From Chloroflexota bacterium (GTDB taxonomy: Bacteria > Chloroflexota > Limnocylindria > P2-11E): a stretch of DNA of 11,879 nucleotides. This document shows, piece after piece, positions 1-5,906 of this stretch. Both the position numbers and the translations under genes were made by a program. The notes below the pieces were generated by a model, which made no database searches, was not told where the DNA came from, and saw only the letters and a list, made by a program, of their open reading frames with translations. Position 1 is the stretch's first letter; every line of letters starts with the position of its first letter. Where the stretch lies: contig VBEU01000038.1 of assembly GCA_005883775.1 (NCBI GenBank), positions 1 through 11,879 on the forward strand. The letters are read 5' to 3'.

Positions 1-102
1 GACCGCGGGCGCGGCGTGCCGCGGTTAGACCCGCCTGTGCGGGCATCTCGTTCGCGGGTATCGCCGGTGTTGGCGCGAGCCCCATCTGACCCCGTTCATT
101 AC

Positions 103-133
103 GGAGCGGACGGGCCGTTCGCCCGCCCGCTCC
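103..133 (-). terminator. Hairpin downstream of the sugar-binding lipoprotein gene
   Basis: A strong inverted repeat lies 23 bases beyond the lipoprotein stop codon. The outer stem GGAGCGG (103-109) pairs with CCGCTCC (127-133) and the inner stem CGGGC (111-115) with GCCCG (121-125), around a 5-base loop, with a single A/C mismatch between the two stems. No T-run follows on the minus strand, so it is not a textbook Rho-independent terminator. It could be a terminator, an mRNA 3'-end stabiliser, or an attenuator ahead of permease genes lying to the left. Confidence 0.5.
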
Positions 134-156
134 ATGGATTCAGTTCGAGCGCCTGC

Positions 157-1473
157 TTACTTTTCCGCTTTCCACTTGGCCTGTATCGATGTTTCGAACT
201 TCGCCCAGTCGACGGTCTTGCCTCGGAGCGCGTCCTGTAGGGCGGCGCCCATATCGTCGCCACCGCCTGAGGGCAGCAGGTCGGAGCCGTCGAAGCGGAC
301 CGCGGATGCGTTCGCAACCTGTGCCGCCTCGCGCTTGGCGAGATCGTTCGGGTATGCGCTCGCGGGAACGGACTTCACGGGCGAGATGATCGCGCCGGTG
401 CCGGCCCAGACCGAGCCAGCGTCCGATGTCGTCATGTACTGGATGAATTCCTTGACCCCCGGCTTGGTCGTGAACGCGGCGATGACGTCGCCGCCGATGG
501 TGACCGACTTGTTGTTGTTGATCGCGGGGAAGTCGAACCAGTCGATCGTGTCGCCAACTTTGAGGGCCGTGTTCGTCTGACCCGTGGCGATTCCGCCCAC
601 GAAGCCGCCCTCGTAGTAGATCGCGGCTTGCGGGTTGGCACTGAACACCTGTCCGATGCCGTCCGTGAAGTTGCGGCCCAGGGCGGCCGTGATGCCGCCT
701 GCGACGTTCTGGTCGGAGAGAGCTTGCTTCATGGTGTCGACGGCCGTGGCGACGCTTGGGTCACTCCACGCAAGCTTGCCGCTGAAGAGCTGGTCGTACT
801 TGTCAGGACCGGCCTGACGCACGTAAACGCTCTCGAACCAATCGGTCAGCGTCCAGGAGTCGCCGGCGCCGAGTCCGAGCGGTGCCTGACCCTTTGCCTT
901 GAGGTCTGTGAGCAGCTTGGTGAACGAGTTCCAGTCCGTCGCTGGCGAGACCCCGGCCGTCTTGAACTTGTCGGGCCGGAACCACACGGTGCTCTTGCTG
1001 TTGAACTTCACCATGATCGCGTATTGCGTGCCATCGACCTGGCCGATCTCGAGGATGCCTGGCGGGTAGTTCGCCTTGAGTGCGTTGGTGTCGATGCCGA
1101 GGTCAGAGACCTTTTTCAGGGAGCCTTGACGCGCGAACTGGCGCAGGAAGCCAATCCCTGGAATGATCGCAACGTCCGGAGGATTGCCACCGGAGATTCT
1201 CGTCTGGAGAGTCGTCGCATAGTCCGTGCGAACGGACTCGTACTTCGCGGTGACGCCGGTCTTTGTCTTGAAAGCGTCGAGGACCTTCTGGAAGTTGTCC
1301 TGCTCACTGGTGCCCCAGAGCGACATGACGTTGATCGTGCTGCCGGCTACCGATGACGTTGACGCCGAAGCGCCGGCCGATCCGGACGGCGATGTCGTCC
1401 CTGGCTGGGAACAGGCGGTCGCCACCATTAAGGCGACAAAGGCAACGATGGCTATACGCGCGGATCGTGGCAT
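157..1473 (-). CDS. Carbohydrate ABC transporter substrate-binding lipoprotein (family 1 SBP)
   Basis: This 438-residue protein is the extracytoplasmic receptor of a sugar ABC importer; it binds the ligand and hands it to membrane permeases. The N-terminus has a short basic region, a hydrophobic core and a lipobox VATAC, with Cys21 as the lipidated residue. A Ser/Thr/Gly-rich linker to about residue 45 precedes the mature domain, which opens INVMSLWG. Family-1 features follow: a helix like FQKVLDAFKTKTG, then ISGGNPPDVAII, and late in the chain AAIYYEGGFVGG. The length matches the usual 400-450 residues. The ATG start is supported by a GAGGGGG ribosome-binding site six bases upstream. The ligand cannot be told from sequence; an alpha-glucoside or maltodextrin would fit the two GH57 enzymes nearby, but that is inference. 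The permease genes are not visible and may lie beyond the left edge. The family call is firm, the substrate is not. Confidence 0.93.
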   Translation of the reverse strand: MPRSARIAIVAFVALMVATACSQPGTTSPSGSAGASASTSSVAGSTINVMSLWGTSEQDNFQKVLDAFKTKTGVTAKYESVRTDYATTLQTRISGGNPPDVAIIPGIGFLRQFARQGSLKKVSDLGIDTNALKANYPPGILEIGQVDGTQYAIMVKFNSKSTVWFRPDKFKTAGVSPATDWNSFTKLLTDLKAKGQAPLGLGAGDSWTLTDWFESVYVRQAGPDKYDQLFSGKLAWSDPSVATAVDTMKQALSDQNVAGGITAALGRNFTDGIGQVFSANPQAAIYYEGGFVGGIATGQTNTALKVGDTIDWFDFPAINNNKSVTIGGDVIAAFTTKPGVKEFIQYMTTSDAGSVWAGTGAIISPVKSVPASAYPNDLAKREAAQVANASAVRFDGSDLLPSGGGDDMGAALQDALRGKTVDWAKFETSIQAKWKAEK

Positions 1474-1517
1474 TGCTTTCCCCCTCTGCGGACCTCGCCG
1501 CCCTAACCGCCGCGGAT

Positions 1518-1539
1518 CCTGCTGACTCTCGCGAGCAGG
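1518..1539 (-). promoter_or_regulatory. Inverted repeat in the leader of the sugar-binding protein gene
   Basis: CCTGCT (1518-1523) is repeated inverted as AGCAGG (1534-1539) around a 10-base centre, which overlaps the self-complementary CTCGCGAG (1528-1535). It lies about 45 bases upstream of the lipoprotein start codon, downstream of the candidate promoter. It could be an operator for a sugar-responsive repressor (LacI-type regulators often control such genes) or an RNA hairpin in the 5' leader. No regulator gene is present, so this is a candidate only. Confidence 0.35.
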
Positions 1540-1574
1540 TAACTCACCGCGAATGCGGCGAGCACGGCTAGGCG

Positions 1575-1603
1575 AGCGTAGTCGCGCCCCTACAGGCGGT
1601 CAA
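1575..1603 (-). promoter_or_regulatory. Candidate sigma-70-type promoter for the sugar-binding lipoprotein
   Basis: Read on the minus strand, TTGACC (1603-1598, five of six to the -35 consensus) is followed after exactly 17 bases by TACGCT (1580-1575, three of six to the -10 consensus). Transcription would begin near 1568, leaving a leader of roughly 95 bases before the ATG at 1473. The -10 is weak, so confidence is modest. Apart from this and the inverted repeat at 1518-1539, I see nothing in the 1474-1677 gap. Confidence 0.4.
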
Positions 1604-1677
1604 TTCAGGCGCGCCAGCGCCGCCGGATCTCGGTGCGTACCGGGTACCGGCGGCACTGCGACATGTTGGCGCGATGG

Positions 1678-2445
1678 TTACGTTCGGACGCGTTGCTCGC
1701 TTCGCTCGAAGGGCCGGCCGTTGCCTGCGGTAGTGCCGACAGCCTGCGGGCGTTCCGTCGCCACGTTTCCGACGGTTCCCCGCATGTCGTGCCAGACGCG
1801 TGCGGCCTCGTCACGGCCACCGAGGCCAAACGCGAGCCCGAACGCCAGCGCGAGTGCCCCGACGATCCCCACGAAGAGGATGTCTATGAGTGTCGTCGCC
1901 ACGCCGATCTGCGTTGCCGCCGCAACCACGCCGAAGCCGAACGTCGCCACAGAGGCGAGCATGCCGAGGGTTCTCGCATTCGGCATCGTCGGCTGAAGCG
2001 CGGCGGTCACGAAATTCTGGGCGAGCGACGCGAGCCACGAGAACGCCGCGAGTATCAGGGCCGCGACCAGCAGGTTCGGAACGAACGCGAGGATCTGGTT
2101 GACGATGGTGCTCACGGCGGTGAGCTTGACCGCGTCTGCGGCCATGAGGATGACGATGAGGCGCAGATACCACTTCACGACTCCGGCGATCACGCCGGCC
2201 ACATCGGAGCGGACCTGCGCGCGCTGAAGAACGGAGGTGACGCCTGCGCGATCGGCCGCGGCGTTAACCCGGACGGCGCGCAGGCCCTTCGCCAGCGCTC
2301 CGGCGAGAGCGCCAGTGATGATCCAGCCAAGGATCAGGATCAACAGCGCACCGAGGATCGATGGGATTGCCGATATGAGCGTCGCGAGTCCGGCGGCTAG
2401 GCCGGTAAGCAGCGCGGTGGGAAGATCAGTGACGGGCGCGGGCAT
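1678..2445 (-). CDS. Membrane protein with CmpX / TM-helix repeats (mechanosensitive-channel-like)
   Basis: An integral membrane protein of 255 residues with about five hydrophobic segments, near residues 28-50, 83-105, 116-140, 160-180 and 187-208. Glycine-rich helices such as ILGALLILILGWIITGAL and the closing GLGGRDEAARVW are typical of the conserved TM-helix repeat (CmpX) family, which is related to small-conductance mechanosensitive channels. No MscS beta-domain follows; the tail after about 225 is hydrophilic and looks disordered. Two starts are possible. The ATG at 2445 has AGGGG six bases upstream and begins close to the first helix. An ATG at 2511 adds 22 non-hydrophobic residues and has AGGAGG only two bases upstream, which is too tight. 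I prefer 2445. A role in osmotic or envelope homeostasis is inferred from the family. The gene is divergent from the branching enzyme gene. Confidence 0.8.
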   Translation of the reverse strand: MPAPVTDLPTALLTGLAAGLATLISAIPSILGALLILILGWIITGALAGALAKGLRAVRVNAAADRAGVTSVLQRAQVRSDVAGVIAGVVKWYLRLIVILMAADAVKLTAVSTIVNQILAFVPNLLVAALILAAFSWLASLAQNFVTAALQPTMPNARTLGMLASVATFGFGVVAAATQIGVATTLIDILFVGIVGALALAFGLAFGLGGRDEAARVWHDMRGTVGNVATERPQAVGTTAGNGRPFERSEQRVRT

Positions 2446-2605
2446 TTGTGGCCCCTTTCCCTCTGGACCTAAGTCCGAGACCGCAAAGGCTTGCTGCAGC
2501 GGAAGGGCCATGACCTCCTACCGTTAGGCAGCCTGCCGCGCGATCAGGCAACGATCCGACCACAAACTCGCGAACGTGGCCGCGAGGCCGCCATCCCGGC
2601 GCTGC

Positions 2606-2611
2606 CAGAAT
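2606..2611 (+). promoter_or_regulatory. Possible extended -10 for leaderless branching enzyme mRNA
   Basis: CAGAAT, preceded by TGC in the extended -10 position, ends six bases before the GTG at 2618, so a transcript starting there would begin at or near the start codon. No Shine-Dalgarno sequence is visible in front of that GTG, which agrees with leaderless initiation. The hexamer matches consensus at only four of six positions and no -35 is obvious. Confidence 0.25.
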
Positions 2612-2617
2612 GCGAGT

Positions 2618-4240
2618 GTGGGTACGTTCGTTTTGACGCTCCATTCGCACCTTCCCTACTGCCGGGGCGCCGGCCGCTGGCCGCACGGTGAGGAATGGGT
2701 TCATGAAGCGGTGCTCGGCACATACCTACCGCTGCTCGTGCTCTTGCACGACCTCCGTGCTGCCGGGGTGGCGTATCGCATCGTCATCGGGCTCACCCCG
2801 ATCCTCATCGAGCAGCTCGCCGACCGCGACATCAACGTCCGCACGCTGGAATACATCGACGATCAGGTCACGCGGGCCGAGAACGACGTGCGCCGATTCA
2901 CCGAAGCACCGGACCAAGGCCGCGCCGAGCTCGCGAGGTTTTATGTCGCGTCGTACCGTCGACTGCGCGAGGCGTACCGAGGGCGCTTCGGCCGCGACCT
3001 CGTCGGTGCGTTTGCCGATCTCGCGAAGTCCGGCCACGTCGAGATCCTCACCTCGGCCGCGACCCATGGGTACCTGCCGCTGCTCGACCGTTCTTCGGTC
3101 GAGGCGCAGCTCCGGATCGGCCGCCGCTCCTCGCGCCGCCTGACCGGGCTTGATCCGACGGGCATCTGGCTACCCGAGTGCGCGTACACGCCCGGCCTCG
3201 AGAAGGCGCTCGCCGATCACGGCATCACGCACTTCTTTACCGACGCCGCGCTCCTGCCTGGACATGCGCGGCCCGCCGGTGACGTCGCGCGCCGTCACGG
3301 TCAGAGCGAGCTCGGTCGATGGGCACCGCATGAGGAACGGGCAGAGGTCATGACCGCGTCCGCAACATCGAGCGACGTCGATCTGCTTCGTCCGTACTAC
3401 GTCGGCGATTCCGATGTCGTCGCGATCGCGCGGCACGAGCGCGTGTCGAGTCAGGTTTGGTCGGCGTTCACCGGTTATCCCGGAGATGCGCAATACCGCG
3501 AGTTCCATCGCAAGGACACGACGAGCGGCCTCCGCTACTGGCGTGTGACCTCGGTGCACAAAGGCCTCGGAGAGAAGGAGGAGTACACGCCGGACCGCGC
3601 GGCGGAGCGCGCGCGCGACCATGCGAGGCACTTCGTGCAGGTCGTCCGCGATGAGCTTTCCGGTCGAAGCGCCGACGGCCGGGACCCGCTGCTCGCGGTC
3701 ACGTTCGACAGCGAGCTCTTCGGTCACTGGTGGTTCGAGGGCGTGGATTGGCTTGGCCTCGTGCTTCGCGAGCTCACGGAGTCCGGCGTTCGTGTGGCGA
3801 CCGCCGCCGAGTATCTCGACCGCGAGCCACCGAAGGAGCGGATCGCGCTGTCCGAAGGATCGTGGGGCAAGAACAATGATCACTCGACCTGGCTGAACGA
3901 GGGCACCGCATGGATGTGGGACGAGCTCGGTCGTCTCGCGCACGACATGGATGGTCTTCGCGCGAGTCCGCCTCGCAGCGATCCGTTTCGCGAGCGCGCC
4001 GCGCGGCAGGCGGTCCGCGAGCTCTTGCTCGCGCAGTCAAGCGACTGGCCCTTCCTGGTCACGACCGGACAGGCAGCCGACTACGCCGTCGAGCGCTTTC
4101 GCTCGCACGCCCATCGCTTCCACAGAGCCCTCGCGCTGGCGCAAGCGGGCGATCCAACGGAAGACGAAGTCGAGCTGCGAAGCCTGGAGCGCGCGGACAA
4201 TCCGTTCCCGGACGCAGGGCTCGCGGACTTCGAAAGCTAG
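2618..4240 (+). CDS. GH57 1,4-alpha-glucan branching enzyme (DUF1957 type)
   Basis: This 540-residue cytoplasmic enzyme cuts alpha-1,4 glucan chains and rejoins them through alpha-1,6 bonds, forming glycogen branches. GH57 branching-enzyme motifs are clear. HSHLPYCR sits at the N-terminus. GIWLPECAY carries the nucleophile Glu187 and TFDSELFGHWW the acid/base Asp364; both are close to the equivalent residues of the Thermococcus enzyme (Glu183 and Asp354). The C-terminal helical DUF1957 region follows and ends with the family-typical DNPFPD. The length is close to Thermotoga AmyC (about 530). I chose the GTG at 2618 because it puts the GTFVLTLHSHLPY strand at the N-terminus. A GTG at 2576 would add 14 unlike residues. 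The last 53 codons are duplicated in inverted orientation at 4346-4504. Alpha-amylase is the alternative reading of older annotations, but the motif set favours branching. Confidence 0.93.
   Translation: MGTFVLTLHSHLPYCRGAGRWPHGEEWVHEAVLGTYLPLLVLLHDLRAAGVAYRIVIGLTPILIEQLADRDINVRTLEYIDDQVTRAENDVRRFTEAPDQGRAELARFYVASYRRLREAYRGRFGRDLVGAFADLAKSGHVEILTSAATHGYLPLLDRSSVEAQLRIGRRSSRRLTGLDPTGIWLPECAYTPGLEKALADHGITHFFTDAALLPGHARPAGDVARRHGQSELGRWAPHEERAEVMTASATSSDVDLLRPYYVGDSDVVAIARHERVSSQVWSAFTGYPGDAQYREFHRKDTTSGLRYWRVTSVHKGLGEKEEYTPDRAAERARDHARHFVQVVRDELSGRSADGRDPLLAVTFDSELFGHWWFEGVDWLGLVLRELTESGVRVATAAEYLDREPPKERIALSEGSWGKNNDHSTWLNEGTAWMWDELGRLAHDMDGLRASPPRSDPFRERAARQAVRELLLAQSSDWPFLVTTGQAADYAVERFRSHAHRFHRALALAQAGDPTEDEVELRSLERADNPFPDAGLADFES
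4082..4240 (+). repeat. Inverted repeat, left arm (3' end of the GH57 branching enzyme gene)
   Basis: This 159-base segment, from a TAC codon to the TAG stop, recurs as its reverse complement at 4346-4504. Bases 4082-4209 match at 126 of 128 positions, differing only at 4111 and 4158. The last 31 bases match at only 16 positions, yet keep frame, length and stop codon. A hairpin follows each arm, and these also resemble each other. Confidence 0.95.
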
Positions 4241-4255
4241 AGAACCCTGCGAGCG

Positions 4256-4273
4256 GCGCCGGGTGGCCGGCGC
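4256..4273 (+). terminator. Hairpin after the GH57 branching enzyme gene
   Basis: GCGCCGG (4256-4262) pairs perfectly with CCGGCGC (4267-4273) around a GTGG loop, 15 bases after the branching enzyme stop. There is no T-tract, as is common for GC-rich genomes, so termination efficiency is uncertain. It resembles, with one mismatch and a 3-base gap, the hairpin at 4324-4339 read on the other strand. Confidence 0.5.
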
Positions 4274-4323
4274 GCGCAGTGGGACCCGAGACCCTACGTG
4301 GTCGAGGGAGGGACCCGCGAGCA

Positions 4324-4339
4324 CGCCGGGCACCCGGCG
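4324..4339 (-). terminator. Hairpin downstream of L25, mirror of the GH57 terminator
   Basis: CGCCGGG and CCCGGCG form a perfect 7-base-pair palindrome with a two-base centre, 22 bases beyond the L25 stop codon on the minus strand. Reading outward from the right repeat arm it corresponds to the hairpin at 4256-4273, so the duplicated module appears to include the 3' flank and its terminator. Between the two hairpins I see no gene. Confidence 0.5.
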
Positions 4340-4345
4340 GCGCCG

Positions 4346-4504
4346 CTACGACTTGGAGTCTTCAAGGGACGCATCTGGGAACGGATTGTCCGCGCGCTCC
4401 AGGCTTCGCAGCTCGACTTCGTCTTCCATTGGATCGCCCGCTTGCGCCAGCGCGAGGGCTCTGTGGAAGCGATGCGCGTGCGAGCGAAAGCGCTCGACGG
4501 CGTA
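4346..4504 (-). pseudogene. Inverted 3'-end fragment of a second GH57 branching enzyme gene
   Basis: Read on the minus strand from 4504, this segment encodes 52 residues beginning YAVERFRSHAHR and ending DASLEDSKS before a TAG at 4348-4346. The first 43 residues equal the branching enzyme C-terminus at 4082 onward except for one Thr-to-Met change. The last nine read DASLEDSKS instead of DAGLADFES. Equal length, shared stop and conservative differences show that both tails evolved as protein-coding sequence. There is no start codon and no upstream GH57 sequence: the segment abuts the L25 coding region directly, which reads through it in another frame. It is therefore a remnant or a transposed allele fragment, not a working gene. 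An assembly chimera is also possible. Confidence 0.8.
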
Positions 4505-5066
4505 CCTTCACCGGTACCGCCTTGACGACGAGCTCGTCCGGATCGTTCTCGATCTGGATCAACGTCGCGTCGACCTTGAGGTCGCGGACGAAGATCGCGT
4601 CATCGATCTCGAGAAGGCCGGAAAGGTCGACCTCGATGGAGTGCGGCATGTCCTGCGGGAACGCCTCGACCGAGACCTCGGATCGCGCGTGCATGAGCAC
4701 CGCGCCGAGCGTCCGGACAGCAGGCGACTCATTCACGAAGTGGAGCGGCACGTCGGCGTGCGTCTTTTCGGTAAGGGAAACGCGGGCGAAGTCCACGTGC
4801 AACATGCGTCCCGTGACGGGATCGCGGCTCACGTCGTAGATGAGGGCCGGCACCTCGCCGCCATCGAGTCCGGTCAAGGAGAGCAGGGTGGTGTTGCCCC
4901 AGCGGCGGTAGGAAAGCTCGAAAGCGTGCTGGTCGGTCTCGACCGGCGTCGAATCGGTGCGGCCGCCGAACACGACACCCGGGAGCAGGCCCTTGCGGCG
5001 AAGGGCGTTGACCTTCTTACCGAGGACCTCGCGCGGGCGGACGTTCAGCTTCTGGGCTTCGGCCAC
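4362..5066 (-). CDS. rplY: 50S ribosomal protein L25 (TL5/CTC long form) with an aberrant C-terminal tail
   Basis: L25 binds 5S rRNA in the large ribosomal subunit; the long CTC/TL5 form has a second beta-domain. Residues 1 to about 90 hold the 5S-binding domain, with VNALRRKGLLPGVVFGG and later ALIYDVSRDPVTGRMLHVDF. Residues about 95-187 hold the TL5 C domain, including VEAFPQDMPHSIEVDLS, and end near ELVVKAVPVKV. After residue 187 the frame enters the inverted GH57 fragment and adds about 46 residues rich in Arg, Ser and Gly, where relatives usually have an acidic tail. The native 3' end therefore appears replaced. The GTG start is preceded by GGGGAG nine bases upstream. A CATAAT hexamer at 5103-5108 (minus strand) could be a -10, and the AMIN-like gene lies only 45 bases upstream, so either its own promoter or cotranscription is possible. 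Confidence 0.92.
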   Translation of the reverse strand: MAEAQKLNVRPREVLGKKVNALRRKGLLPGVVFGGRTDSTPVETDQHAFELSYRRWGNTTLLSLTGLDGGEVPALIYDVSRDPVTGRMLHVDFARVSLTEKTHADVPLHFVNESPAVRTLGAVLMHARSEVSVEAFPQDMPHSIEVDLSGLLEIDDAIFVRDLKVDATLIQIENDPDELVVKAVPVKVRRRALSLARASLPQSPRAGASGRSNGRRSRAAKPGARGQSVPRCVP

Positions 5067-5111
5067 GACGGACTGCTCCCCTGAAAGTTCGTGCGGAGAC
5101 CTAATTATGGG

Positions 5112-5795
5112 TCAAGGCGGGGTGGGGAAATCGAGAACGACGCGAAAAGGACCCGCAAGCTCGCTCACCTTCGGACATGCGAGGTGGTCGAGGCCGGTGC
5201 CCCAGAGGAGGACACGCTCGAAGTCCTCGACGAGCTTGACCTCCTTGATGAGCGGCGTGGTCGGCTTCATGTCGGTGCTGCCGGTGAAGCTTGCCGTGCC
5301 GTTCGGGTTCTGGGTCGAGGCGTTCTGGAATCGCGCCCCGAACAGCGCGTTCCCGCTTATGGTGACCGCTTGCCCGCTCGGTCCGGAGAGCGAGCTCGCG
5401 GGCTCGATGGTGTAACCCGGCATGCCGAAGGGACCCGGCGCGGTGCTTTGGCCGAACTCAAAGACCAGGCGGTCGAAGCCCGCCTGATGCGCCACGCGTA
5501 CCGCGACGAGCTGCGCCTGGTTGCTCGCATTGCCGCCGGTCGTCCGTGGGCATGCGGCCGCGGGCGAAGTCCCGGGACTTGCGACAAGGGTCGGGGCAGC
5601 CGTCGCTGTGGCGCTCGGTCGCGCGCTCGAAGTCGCCGAGGTCGATGGCGCGGCGGTCGGCGAAAGTGACCGCGAAGCGGACGGTGCGGGCGTCGAGGGC
5701 GACGATCGGGCGTCCGGTTGCGGACCGCATGCGCTCACGGCCACGATGCCGAGGGCCAGGGCCAGCGCCCCGTACAGGATCAAGCGTCCAAACAT
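5112..5795 (-). CDS. Lipoprotein with C-terminal AMIN-like domain
   Basis: A secreted, lipid-anchored protein of about 227 residues. The N-terminus is hydrophobic with lipobox VSAC (Cys23 from the ATG at 5795). Residues about 25-80 are a long low-complexity Ser/Thr/Ala/Pro linker, as in cell-wall-spanning lipoproteins. The C-terminal 130 residues hold an AMIN-like beta-domain, with VRVAHQAGFDRLVFEFG, then GPFGMPGYTIEP, and a close of FRVVLDFPTPP. Related domains are thought to bind envelope glycans or target cell-wall enzymes; the role here is unknown. A TTG at 5804 would add three residues; the ATG is preferred because it places the hydrophobic core at the N-terminus. The ribosome-binding site is weak. 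The gene is divergent from the GH57 glucanotransferase operon, and 45 bases separate its stop from the L25 start codon. On its promoter side a TTGACG (5836-5841, minus strand) looks like a -35 but lacks a good -10. Confidence 0.8.
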   Translation of the reverse strand: MFGRLILYGALALALGIVAVSACGPQPDARSSPSTPAPSASRSLSPTAAPSTSATSSARPSATATAAPTLVASPGTSPAAACPRTTGGNASNQAQLVAVRVAHQAGFDRLVFEFGQSTAPGPFGMPGYTIEPASSLSGPSGQAVTISGNALFGARFQNASTQNPNGTASFTGSTDMKPTTPLIKEVKLVEDFERVLLWGTGLDHLACPKVSELAGPFRVVLDFPTPP

Positions 5796-5859
5796 CTGGC
5801 CCAAGCCTGATCGACTAACGCCTCGCTGTCGAGTTCGTCAACAAGCAGCCGAGCATTCT

Positions 5860-5874
5860 GTACGCAGAGCGTAC
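5860..5874. promoter_or_regulatory. Perfect palindrome in the divergent intergenic region (candidate operator)
   Basis: GTACGC and GCGTAC face each other across a 3-base AGA centre. One further C/G pair (5858 and 5876) lies beyond a mismatch. The site falls where the -35 element of the glucanotransferase promoter would be if TAAAAT at 5892-5897 is its -10, and it lies in the 111-base gap shared with the divergent lipoprotein gene. A dimeric regulator could control one or both genes from here. Confidence 0.4.
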
Positions 5875-5891
5875 GGCACAACCATTTTTGG

Positions 5892-5897
5892 TAAAAT
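5892..5897 (+). promoter_or_regulatory. Candidate -10 element for the GH57 glucanotransferase operon
   Basis: TAAAAT matches the -10 consensus at five of six positions and sits in an unusually AT-rich patch of this GC-rich window. It ends nine bases before the GTG start at 5907. No Shine-Dalgarno sequence is visible and transcription would start at or within a few bases of the GTG, so the mRNA may be leaderless. No -35 consensus is present at 16-18 bases; the palindrome at 5860-5874 occupies that place. Confidence 0.4.
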
Positions 5898-5906
5898 GCG
5901 TTTTCA

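Noticed and set aside
28..44. Small hairpin CCCGC/GCGGG near the left edge
   Set aside because: It has only five pairs, no T-tract and no gene context at the window edge; such hairpins are expected by chance at this GC content.
1633..1656. Possible terminator after the CmpX-like gene (GTGC and GCAC around a GTACC repeat)
   Set aside because: The pairing is imperfect and short with no T-run on the minus strand; not strong enough to annotate.
1633..2400. Plus-strand open frame opposite the CmpX-like membrane protein
   Set aside because: It is highly charged with repetitive His/Arg/Glu content, while the minus strand gives well-formed transmembrane helices.
3170..3943. Minus-strand open frame opposite the branching enzyme
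   Set aside because: It covers the GH57 catalytic motifs on the other strand and shows no domain of its own.
4082..4504. Inverted repeat considered as terminal repeats of an insertion sequence or MITE
   Set aside because: Both arms are coding sequence of a GH57 C-terminus, no transposase or target-site duplication is visible, and the spacer only holds terminator-like hairpins.
3910..5084. Long plus-strand frames running through the branching enzyme 3' end, the repeat and L25
   Set aside because: They are out-of-frame reads of GH57 joined to antisense L25, open only because of GC content and the inverted repeat.
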